10,507 nucleotides of DNA from an uncultured Syntrophobacteraceae bacterium (GTDB lineage Bacteria; Desulfobacterota; Syntrophobacteria; Syntrophobacterales; Syntrophobacteraceae), in assembly GCA_937889795.1 (NCBI GenBank), contig CALBZH010000461.1:1-10507 (forward strand), read 5' to 3'. A model generated the notes under the pieces. The model worked only from the letters and a program-made list of their open reading frames with translations. It did no database searches and was not told the DNA's origin. Shown in pieces: positions 1 through 6,219 of the stretch. Numbering within the stretch: position 1 is the first letter of the stretch; each line of letters begins with the position of its first letter. The position numbers and the translations under genes are program-made.

Positions 1-1791
1 CTCGAGGAAGCGATGAATCTGCGTGGCCCGTTTTTCCACGTCAAACCGTCGCATGTGGTCCCGATCCTGAGTCGCCGCGCCGATGACGCAGCTGCCGACG
101 CTGCACTGCATGCAGGTGATGCATCCCGCCGAAATGAGCATGGCCGTTCCGAAGGCGACGGCGCTCGCTCCCAAGGCGATGGCTTTCGCCGCATCGACCC
201 CGTCCTTGAGGCCGCCCATAAGCACGATGGGAAGCTTGCCGCGTGCATCGATCTCCTCGAGCCCATCGAGGGCTTCCTGGAGACCGGCAAGGGTCGGAAT
301 GCCGACGTGCTCGAGCACTTCGCTCCCGGCGGCCCCTGTCCCGCCCTGCATGCCGTCGAGCTCGATGAAGTCCAGCCCGTCTTTCAGGGCAATCTTGATG
401 TCGTCGCGGATCCGGCCGGCACCCACTTTGATCCCGATGGGCACCCGCCAGCCCGTGGCCTCGCGGAATTCCTCGACTTTCATGATGAGATCGTCGCCGC
501 CCAAAATATCCGGATGGCGCGAGGGGGAGCGCAGGTCCATGCCAGCCGGAATGCCGCGGACAGCAGCAATTTCCTTGGTGAGCTTCTCGGCCATGAGCTG
601 ACCGCCGAGTCCCGGCTTGGCGCCTTGGGAGATGTAGATTTCGATGGCATCGGCGCGCTTCATGTCGTGGACGTTCCAGCCGAGCCGGCCCGCGAGGCAC
701 TGGGCGATCATTTGCCTGGCCTCGGCGCGCTCGGAGGAGAGCATCCCGCCTTCCCCGCTGTTCTCGGATATGCTGGAAAGCCGCGACGCAATCCCGAGGG
801 CCAGCTTCATCTGAGGGCTCAGAGCCCCGTAGCTCATGGGAGCGATCATGACGGGCATGCTGAGATCGAGCGCCCGCCCGCCGTGATTGTCCCCGATCAG
901 GGTGCGCAGCCTCACTTTTTTCACCATGTCCGCATCGCTCCCGGCCGTGGACAGATCCGCGCGGAAGGCGATGTCGCTGAAATGGGGCAGGTGGCGCGCG
1001 GCGCCGTAGCCTCGAATCCGGTAGCGTCCGATGTGCGCCTTGACCTGGATGTCTTCCTGGACCTTTACATTCCAGTAGTCGCTCGCCTTGGGCCCGGAGA
1101 AGGTGTGAAACGGGAGCTTGCGCAATCGGGGCTCAGGGGTTCCGTAGCGAAGCGACTTGCCCGTGCTGACGATTTTCTTAAATTCCCCGGAGAAGGGAAT
1201 GTCGTAGCGATCGAGGAAGGCCAGGACCGCGTCGACATCCGCCGAGGAGGGCTCGACGAGCATGGCGTCGTTTCCGAGAGAATCCACCTGGCCGCCGACA
1301 AAGATCTCGCCTCCCATCATGTCCTCGCCGACACGCTCGCCCGAGCTGCCGAGGATGATGATCCGGCCCCCATACATCATGTAGCCGGCCATGAAGTTGG
1401 CATTACCGGCGCAGCACAGCGTTCCGCTTTTCATCACCTGGCCGGCCCGGGAGCCCATGTTGCCCTTGATGACGATTTCGCCCCCTCGCAGGCCCACTCC
1501 GGCGATAGCCCCCGCGTTCCCACGCACTAAGATGCTGCCGGCGAGCAGGTTGTCCCCCACCCCCCAGCTCACGTTCTTCTCGACTTCAAATTGGGGCCCG
1601 TCGCACAGCCCCCCGCAGTAGTAGCCGGCGGAGCCTCGAATCCGGAGCTTGATGGGACTCACGAGGCCGACGCCGATGTAGTGTTTGGCATCGGGATTCA
1701 CGACCTCGACATTCTGCCGGGTCGAGCCGTAGCCCCGAATCATCTCATTGGCCATTCGCACGGCCGTCGTGGATAGATCGATGGTGATCAT
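1..1791 (-). CDS. GXGXG + FMN-binding glutamate synthase-like fusion (partial, C-terminus off window)
   Basis: The frame starts at ATG 1791 and stays open for 597 codons to the left edge, so the C-terminus is missing. Residues about 40-225 form a GXGXG beta-helix like the C-terminal domain of GltB (glycine-rich turns such as GSAGYYCGG and GNMGSRAG). From about residue 240 comes the FMN-dependent glutamate synthase barrel: GYGAARHLPHF at 261, SENSGEGG at 342-349, QGAKPGLGG with Lys392, DGMQGGTGAA at 479 and MGGLKDG near 525. Cys557, Cys563 and Cys568 give the CX5CX4C pattern of the GltB [3Fe-4S] cluster. The domain order is the reverse of GltB and looks like GlxC fused to GlxD (MgsB-MgsC of N-methylglutamate synthase). 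In that family the barrel reduces an imine made from 2-oxoglutarate and ammonia or an amine. The electron donor is not visible. A GAGAGG ribosome site lies about 10 nt before the start. It follows the amidotransferase by 76 bp, probably as one operon. Glutamate versus N-methylglutamate as product cannot be settled here. Confidence 0.9.
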   Translation of the reverse strand, partial: MITIDLSTTAVRMANEMIRGYGSTRQNVEVVNPDAKHYIGVGLVSPIKLRIRGSAGYYCGGLCDGPQFEVEKNVSWGVGDNLLAGSILVRGNAGAIAGVGLRGGEIVIKGNMGSRAGQVMKSGTLCCAGNANFMAGYMMYGGRIIILGSSGERVGEDMMGGEIFVGGQVDSLGNDAMLVEPSSADVDAVLAFLDRYDIPFSGEFKKIVSTGKSLRYGTPEPRLRKLPFHTFSGPKASDYWNVKVQEDIQVKAHIGRYRIRGYGAARHLPHFSDIAFRADLSTAGSDADMVKKVRLRTLIGDNHGGRALDLSMPVMIAPMSYGALSPQMKLALGIASRLSSISENSGEGGMLSSERAEARQMIAQCLAGRLGWNVHDMKRADAIEIYISQGAKPGLGGQLMAEKLTKEIAAVRGIPAGMDLRSPSRHPDILGGDDLIMKVEEFREATGWRVPIGIKVGAGRIRDDIKIALKDGLDFIELDGMQGGTGAAGSEVLEHVGIPTLAGLQEALDGLEEIDARGKLPIVLMGGLKDGVDAAKAIALGASAVAFGTAMLISAGCITCMQCSVGSCVIGAATQDRDHMRRFDVEKRATQIHRFLE

Positions 1792-1825
1792 GGATCGTTT
1801 GCCTCTCTTGAAATCGGTCTCAGTA

Positions 1826-1845
1826 ATAAGACAAATATGTCTTAT
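1826..1845. repeat. 8-bp perfect inverted repeat between amidotransferase and synthase genes
   Basis: ATAAGACA (1826-1833) and TGTCTTAT (1838-1845) are perfect complements around the 4-base loop AATA. A further CTTATT at 1850-1855 could pair with AATAAG at 1825-1830 instead. The element is AT-rich in a GC-rich neighbourhood and fills much of the 76-bp gap between the two genes. It has no T-tract, so it is not a classical terminator. It could be an RNA processing or stabilising hairpin, or an operator. The repeat is seen; its role is inferred. Confidence 0.5.
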
Positions 1846-1867
1846 GCGACTTATTCTGGCTTCGGCT

Positions 1868-2797
1868 CTACGAAGTCGAGCCGTTGCGAGACCAAAGGCC
1901 ATACGTGTACGGCGGCGGCTCGCTCGTATCGAGGGCGCGTCCAGGGAAAAGACGATTCAGCGCCACTTCCTCCGAGGCGATGGCGATGAGCGACTCGTCC
2001 TCGTATTTGACCATGGGCTTGGCCGCCAGCTTGTCCTTGGCGTAGCCGATGGCGTCCTTGGTGGCCACGAGGTAGGAAAAAGTTCCATCCAGGTCTTCGA
2101 GGGATGTCCGGAGAGCGTCTTCCAGACTTGCCCCGCGGCTCATCTCATGGGCCAGGTAGACGGCAATGAGCTCCGTGTCGTTTTCCGTACGGAACTCCAT
2201 CCCCTTGCGCTCGAGGCGCCGCCGCATGATCCAGTAATTGGTGATCTGGCCGTTGTGGACCGTGGCCACGTCGGCAAAGCCCGTCGCCCAAAACGGGTGA
2301 GCCGTCTCCGGGTGGACTCCCGTTTCCGTGGCCAGGCGGGTGTGACCGATTCCGTGGGTTCCATTGAAATGACCAATTTTGTAGCGGCCGCTGAGCTCCT
2401 TCGGACGTCCAACGTCCTTAATGATATCCAGGCTCGATCCGACCGAGATCAGCATGCCTGCGCGCTCCATAGCGAAGGAGAACGCCTGGAGATTGTCCGG
2501 GCGATCCACGACGGCAGCGTAGGTGCACCCGATGAACTCCTCCTCCAGGAGCGCCACGCCCTGCTCCGCGAGGCCCGCCTTGATTCCTTGGATCGAATCC
2601 TCAGCCTTTTGCGTTTCCCGGATCAAAAACCGCAACCGCAGTCGGTTCTCCTCGGGAGCTCGATACAGGGCCCAGCCAGCCGAATCCGGCCCGCGGTGCA
2701 CACAACCATCCATCATTTCCGTGAGAGCCTCTCCGGTGCTCATGCCGAGACTCGATTGGGTCACATCCTTGATCAGAATTCCCGCAATGCTGCACAT
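1868..2797 (-). CDS. glxB: Stand-alone class II glutamine amidotransferase (GltB N-terminal / GlxB / MgsA type)
   Basis: This 309-residue protein is an Ntn-type glutaminase that should release ammonia from glutamine, or act on a gamma-glutamyl amide, for the synthase encoded just downstream. The start at 2797 is fixed by the MCSIAG beginning, which places the catalytic Cys at position 2, and by an AAGGAG ribosome site 8 nt upstream. Reading back to the in-frame ATG at 2968 would bury the nucleophile and overlap the sigma-54 promoter. Visible family motifs are HRGPDSAG (34-41), GHTRLATETGVHPETAHPF (151-169), HNGQITN (181-187) and ENDTE (205-209). The length is about that of the glutaminase domain alone; no synthase or GXGXG domain is attached, as in archaeal split GltB and in GlxB/MgsA. 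It is the first gene of a minus-strand pair with the GXGXG-FMN fusion. The family call is firm; the glxB symbol rests on context. Confidence 0.92.
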   Translation of the reverse strand: MCSIAGILIKDVTQSSLGMSTGEALTEMMDGCVHRGPDSAGWALYRAPEENRLRLRFLIRETQKAEDSIQGIKAGLAEQGVALLEEEFIGCTYAAVVDRPDNLQAFSFAMERAGMLISVGSSLDIIKDVGRPKELSGRYKIGHFNGTHGIGHTRLATETGVHPETAHPFWATGFADVATVHNGQITNYWIMRRRLERKGMEFRTENDTELIAVYLAHEMSRGASLEDALRTSLEDLDGTFSYLVATKDAIGYAKDKLAAKPMVKYEDESLIAIASEEVALNRLFPGRALDTSEPPPYTYGLWSRNGSTS

Positions 2798-2963
2798 GCA
2801 CGCCTCTCCTTGTGCTGAAATACTCCTCGGTCGACACCGCGGATTCCATTCGGTAGCCAACGGAAGCCAGGGGTGCGCCCCGGTCATCAGGATCCCGCTC
2901 CCGTTCAGCCGGTTCACCGTCCCGAAGCCAATGGAAGCAGGCGCCGTTCGAGGCGAATCATGA

Positions 2964-2979
2964 TGCAATTAATGTTCCT
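2964..2979 (-). promoter_or_regulatory. Sigma-54 (-24/-12) promoter for the amidotransferase-synthase operon
   Basis: On the minus strand the sequence reads AGGAACATTAATTGCA. The GG and GC are exactly 10 bases apart, and the TTGCA -12 element is intact. It departs from TGGCACGNNNNTTGCW at the first base and at two of the positions just after GG. Transcription would start near 2952, giving a leader of about 155 nt before ATG 2797. The match is by eye. Confidence 0.65.
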
Positions 2980-3031
2980 GTGGTGAAATTTTTCTAACAA
3001 AAGGGGCGGGAAGAGATCGGGATGCGGCGGA

Positions 3032-3172
3032 CCCAGGAGACTGTTCGAGAACACCTTTTTGTCATTTCGAACGGAGCGTAGTTAAGAGAGAAATCTGGTA
3101 CTTTCATGGTGTTACGATGACCACGATTTCTCGCAATCGCTCGAACTGACAGTTCTCGTACAGCCTCCTAGG
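3032..3172. repeat. Long imperfect inverted repeat (palindromic intergenic element)
   Basis: The left arm (3032-3095) and right arm (3125-3172) are imperfect inverted copies. The outer blocks, 3032-3052 and 3152-3172, match at 18 of 21 positions. Inner blocks TGTCA, TTCGA and GAGAAATC recur in both arms. The left arm carries about 7 extra bases after the outer block and about 9 more further in. The unpaired centre is 3096-3124. No protein is encoded. It sits between the XRE-cupin gene and the amidotransferase promoter, where it could also act as a large hairpin ending regulator transcription. It resembles a MITE-like or other dispersed palindromic repeat, but copy number cannot be judged from one window. 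Confidence 0.6.
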
Positions 3173-3218
3173 CCGTCATCGTGGCTCGTGCGCGGTGTGT
3201 CTTCAAGCAGACTGGGCC

Positions 3219-3896
3219 CTATTCTTCCGAGGTTTGGGGATGAACGATGATGGACAGAAAACGGATCGGCAGGTCGAGGAGCTCCTCGGGCCCATGGGGG
3301 GCATCGGCGTCGAAAAAGAGCGAATCGCCTGGGCTGAGCTCATAGGTCTTGTCGCTGTATCGGTAGTCGATCCGGCCTTCGAGCATGTAGATGAATTCCA
3401 TGCCTTCGTGCTGAAAGACGGGAAAGACTTCGGATTCCCGCGTGAGGGTGATGAGATACGGCTCAACGGAAATGGTCTTCCCCAACGAGTGCCCGAGAAG
3501 CTGGTACTGGTGGCCGGCGCGGGTTCCACGACGTTCGATCACGAGTCCTTCCCCCGCTTTCACGAAAGTGGCGTCGCGCTGCTCCTCGAACTTTCTGAAA
3601 AAAGCGGTGACCGGAACCTGCAGCGCCGCCGAGAGCGCCCGGAGCGTCGCCAGCGAAGGCGAGGCGATGCCGCGCTCGATCTTTGAGAGCATGCCAGTCG
3701 AAAGCCCTGTGAGCTTGGCCAGGTCATTCACGGTGAGGTCCTGCTTTTTACGGAAGGCCCGCACTTCCCGCCCGATGGCGAGCTCCAGCCGGCTGTCGTT
3801 CACCATCGCCGTAACTTGGCTTTCCTTCAGCGCTTCCTTGCGTTGGTCCTTCTTCGACGGGGACACTCTAGGAATCATGGCCTTCGCTCGTCTCAC
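3219..3896 (-). CDS. XRE-family transcriptional regulator with C-terminal cupin domain
   Basis: This is a 225-residue DNA-binding regulator if it starts at GTG 3896. ATG 3878 (residue 7) and ATG 3806 (residue 31) are alternatives, and none has a strong ribosome site. A helix-turn-helix of the XRE/Cro type spans about 41-95 (IGREVRAFRKKQDLTVNDLA, then GLSTGMLSKIERG). A cupin_2 barrel fills about 145-218, with the ligand-like His163, Glu167 and His201 in FQHEGMEF and APHGP. This architecture is shared with PuuR, the repressor beside the GS-like gamma-glutamylputrescine synthetase gene puuA. The cupin part is usually taken to sense a small ligand. Lying between the amidotransferase-synthase operon and the divergent GS-family gene, it is the likely local regulator. 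Its ligand and operator are not evident; an amine, amino acid or gamma-glutamyl compound would fit. Confidence 0.92.
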   Translation of the reverse strand: MRRAKAMIPRVSPSKKDQRKEALKESQVTAMVNDSRLELAIGREVRAFRKKQDLTVNDLAKLTGLSTGMLSKIERGIASPSLATLRALSAALQVPVTAFFRKFEEQRDATFVKAGEGLVIERRGTRAGHQYQLLGHSLGKTISVEPYLITLTRESEVFPVFQHEGMEFIYMLEGRIDYRYSDKTYELSPGDSLFFDADAPHGPEELLDLPIRFLSIIVHPQTSEE

Positions 3897-4457
3897 GGGT
3901 TCAGATCATGCGCGAGATCTTAGACTAGGCCCCACCCCCAGCTGCGTTAGCGCTCAGGGCATGGGCTCGGCACCAATCCGGCCTTTCCTTCTCAGTACCA
4001 CGGCCGGGAAAACCCCGTCAACCTCCACCGGGCTGCGACTAAGGCACGGAGCAGCAAGAACGTGTCCCCAGGCGTCATGTTGACCATGACGGTGCGGGAA
4101 GGAATCTGGACCATCAGTCGCACATTTCTGTTCCCTCAATCCGAACAGACAGGCTCGAATCCACCCTGAGGAGTGCCGTCAACCCTGTCGGCCCCATAAC
4201 CGGCAATGACATGCAACTATTGTTCATTCTAGTGCATCGTTCAGATCTAAAATACATTTTTGTGCTGTCTATAATATGCGTTGCAGGAACATGTTGAACT
4301 TCCATCATGCCGGACTCTTAATCTTTCTCTATAGAAAACCCTTTCCTGCACGATGACCCCGGCCGCCATTGCGCACCGAGCCTGTGGGCATGCTTCTTGA
4401 TTGACTTCAATGCAACAATTTTAACTCACAGTCACAATTTTGAAGGAGAATGCGATC
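3897..4457. other. Divergent intergenic region between regulator and GS-family gene
   Basis: No convincing gene is present; short open frames here lack ribosome sites and family motifs. The part from about 4200 to 4457 is distinctly AT-rich and should carry control elements for the GS-family gene. TATAAT occurs at 4270-4275 without a good -35. AACATGTT, an 8-bp palindrome, is at 4288-4295. GTTCA occurs at 4222 and again at 4239. An imperfect sigma-54 site lies at 4386-4401. The 3897-4200 part is GC-rich and unexplained. Confidence 0.6.
4386..4401 (+). promoter_or_regulatory. Possible imperfect sigma-54 promoter for the GS-family gene
   Basis: GGGCATGCTTCTTGAT has GG at 4387-4388 and TTG ten bases on, but the invariant GC of the -12 element reads GA. 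It ends 56 bases before the ATG, a plausible distance. The mismatch is at a key position, so this is weak compared with the sites at 2964 and 7199. Confidence 0.25.
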
Positions 4458-5840
4458 ATGGGGACGACGGTCAATCGAGAAGCGGTCCGCGAGCGGATGA
4501 AGCAGGATGGGATTGAATTCATACTGGTCCAATTTGTCGACATTCACGGCTCCGTCAAGGTCAAGCAGGTGCCTGTGCATTGTTTCGACGACGTGGTCGA
4601 CGATGGAGCGGGCTTTGCGGGTGCGGCCGTGTGGGGTGTCGGGCAGGGACCCCACAGCCATGATCTCATGGCCAGGGCGGACCTGGACACGTATCAACGG
4701 CTGCCTTGGAAGCCTAATGTCGCCCTGTTCAGCTCCAACCTGTTTGTCGACACAGAGCCCCACCCCTACTGCCCCCGCGTGAACCTCGTTCGCATGCTCA
4801 GACTGTTCGAAGCCGAAGGGTACACCCTCAACTGCGGCTTCGAGCCCGAGCACTTCCTGGTGACCCGGACCTCGGATGGCGGCATCAAGATTTGGGATCC
4901 CCTCGGAATCGACACCCTCGCCAAGCCCTGCTACGACTTCAAGGGCATGAGCCAGGCCATGGATTATCTGCAGGACATCATCCGTTTCGGGAACCAGATG
5001 GGGTTCGACATCTACCAGAGCGACCACGAGGACGCCAACGGCCAGTATGAGATCAATTTCGGCTGGACCAACGGGCTCCACGCCGCGGACCGGTTGACTC
5101 ACTTCCGCATGATGACGTCTCAGGTCGCATCCAAGTACGGCTGCATCGCCACCTACATGGCCAAGCCCTTCAACGACAAGACGGGATCCGGCGCTCACCT
5201 TCACTTCCACGTGGCCGACGCCGGCTCCGGCAAGAACCTCTTCCCCGCCGAAAACGGGGACCCGGATTGGAAGGGGCTTGGTCTCTCCAAGCTCGGGCTC
5301 CATTACGTGGGCGGTCTCCTGAAGCACATTCGGGCGATCACGGCCGTCGCATCCCCCACGGTGAACTGCTACCGCCGAATCCAAAGCGGGGAGTTCGTCT
5401 TCTCGAGCAGCTCCGGCTACACGTGGACGCCCGCCTTCGCCTCCTATGGGGACAACAACCGGACCCAGCTCTACCGGTGCCCCAGCCCCAACCGATTCGA
5501 GGACCGCTCCATCTCCGCCGCCGTGAACCCGTACCTCCTCGCCGCGGTCCACATCGGAGCCGGGCTCGACGGCATCCGCAACCAAATCGACCCCGGCGAT
5601 CCCTGTATCGGCATCAACGTGTATGAGATGTCGTATGACGAGCGACGCGAGCGTGGCATGACCCTGCTGCCTCAAAGCCTCTTCGAAGCCATCGAGGAAT
5701 TGGAGAAAGACGACGTGGTGAAGGCGGCCCTGGGTCCCATCGCCGACGAGTACGTCCGCCTCAAGCGTGCCGAGTGGAGCGATTTCATGCGCCACCAGGT
5801 CACGCCCTGGGAAATCGGGCGGTACCTGACCATGCTGTAG
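4458..5840 (+). CDS. glnT: Glutamine synthetase family protein, GlnT / gamma-glutamylmethylamide synthetase type
   Basis: This 460-residue cytoplasmic ATP-dependent ligase should join glutamate to ammonia or an amine through gamma-glutamyl phosphate. ATG 4458 has AAGGAG 9 nt upstream. The beta-grasp domain covers about 18-100 and the catalytic domain the rest. Metal and substrate residues are visible: Glu129 and Glu131 in EPEHF, Glu191 and Glu198 in DHEDANGQYEINF, the His cluster in GSGAHLHFH (243-251), NCYRR (303-307), NNRTQLYR (333-340) and FEDR (347-350). Sequence style (DHEDANGQYEINF, PTVNCYRR, NPYLLAAVHIGAGLDGI) matches rhizobial type III GlnT and GmaS rather than GSI-beta GlnA. Where classical GS has FDGSS, with the ammonium-site Asp50, this protein has FAGAA (53-57). 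Tyr389 in NVYEMSYDE aligns roughly with the adenylylated Tyr397 of GSI, though the surrounding motif differs. It is divergent from the XRE-cupin gene and the split synthase operon. The family is sure; ammonia versus amine as acceptor is open. Confidence 0.93.
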   Translation: MGTTVNREAVRERMKQDGIEFILVQFVDIHGSVKVKQVPVHCFDDVVDDGAGFAGAAVWGVGQGPHSHDLMARADLDTYQRLPWKPNVALFSSNLFVDTEPHPYCPRVNLVRMLRLFEAEGYTLNCGFEPEHFLVTRTSDGGIKIWDPLGIDTLAKPCYDFKGMSQAMDYLQDIIRFGNQMGFDIYQSDHEDANGQYEINFGWTNGLHAADRLTHFRMMTSQVASKYGCIATYMAKPFNDKTGSGAHLHFHVADAGSGKNLFPAENGDPDWKGLGLSKLGLHYVGGLLKHIRAITAVASPTVNCYRRIQSGEFVFSSSSGYTWTPAFASYGDNNRTQLYRCPSPNRFEDRSISAAVNPYLLAAVHIGAGLDGIRNQIDPGDPCIGINVYEMSYDERRERGMTLLPQSLFEAIEELEKDDVVKAALGPIADEYVRLKRAEWSDFMRHQVTPWEIGRYLTML

Positions 5841-5944
5841 AGGCCCGTGCAGAGCGTGGTTGGCGGGCGGATCCAAATTCTCGAGGGCGTTGGGCGTTGG
5901 AATCTAGCCCAAAGGTCACACCAACACGAATGAGCCTTCTCGAT

Positions 5945-6031
5945 CATCTCGGTGGCGCCGCCTTCCACGGCGGCGCAGCTCCCCGGCATTCCCCATGGAA
6001 CGCCGCCGTGGAAGGCGGCGCCACCGAGATG
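5945..6031. repeat. Perfect 31-bp inverted repeat with nested hairpins (REP/BIME-like)
   Basis: Arms 5945-5975 and 6001-6031 are exact reverse complements over 31 bases, separated by 25 bases. Each arm itself folds: CGCCGCC and GGCGGCG flank a 6-base loop (TTCCAC or GTGGAA), and GGCGCC is self-complementary. Two such units in head-to-head orientation look like a bacterial interspersed mosaic element built from two REP sequences. There is no T-tract, so a simple intrinsic terminator is unlikely, though the transcript hairpin could shield the end of the upstream mRNA. No REP-associated transposase is in the window. Confidence 0.8.
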
Positions 6032-6090
6032 CACTCTTCCAATCGCCTCTTCCTAAGCAGCTCCCCGGACTCATTGAACGCCTTTTCTCG

Positions 6091-6120
6091 TTGACTTCCC
6101 GCCGCGTGTTTTTCTATGGT
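6091..6120 (+). promoter_or_regulatory. Sigma-70-type promoter for trmI
   Basis: TTGACT at 6091-6096 (5 of 6 to consensus) and TATGGT at 6115-6120 (4 of 6) are separated by 18 bases. The site lies 100 bases upstream of the GTG start, downstream of the large inverted repeat. Confidence 0.45.
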
Positions 6121-6219
6121 GCCCTGCGCTTCAGAGGACCGCCTGTCGGGCGGACGCTTGGATCAGGTCCGCGCTGCAACCCGCTTGATCCGCCGACCAT
6201 CCAGCATAAGGAGAACCCC

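Larger units (their letters stand above)
5841..6219. other. Intergenic spacer after the GS-family gene
   Basis: No supported gene. It holds a short tandem heptamer (GGGCGTT twice, 5885-5898), the 31-bp perfect inverted repeat at 5945-6031, a likely sigma-70 promoter at 6091-6120, and a leader of about 90 nt with small potential hairpins before the trmI start. One is CCGCC/GGCGG near 6139; another is GGATCA/TGATCC across about 6160-6190. No classical terminator with a T-tract follows the GS-family gene. Confidence 0.6.

Noticed and set aside
13..1530. Long plus-strand open frame of about 505 codons
   Set aside because: It is antisense to the GXGXG-FMN synthase, shows no family motifs, and arises from GC-rich codon bias.
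2798..2968. 57-residue N-terminal extension of the amidotransferase
   Set aside because: The catalytic Cys must be residue 2 after Met, and the extension overlaps the sigma-54 promoter.
4222..4300. Possible glutamine-type riboswitch before glnT
   Set aside because: CGTTCA occurs, but the conserved partner segment of the glnA RNA motif is not found, so no riboswitch is claimed.
4407..5876. Long minus-strand open frame opposite the GS-family gene
   Set aside because: It mirrors the third-position bias of glnT on the other strand; glnT has all family motifs and a good ribosome site.
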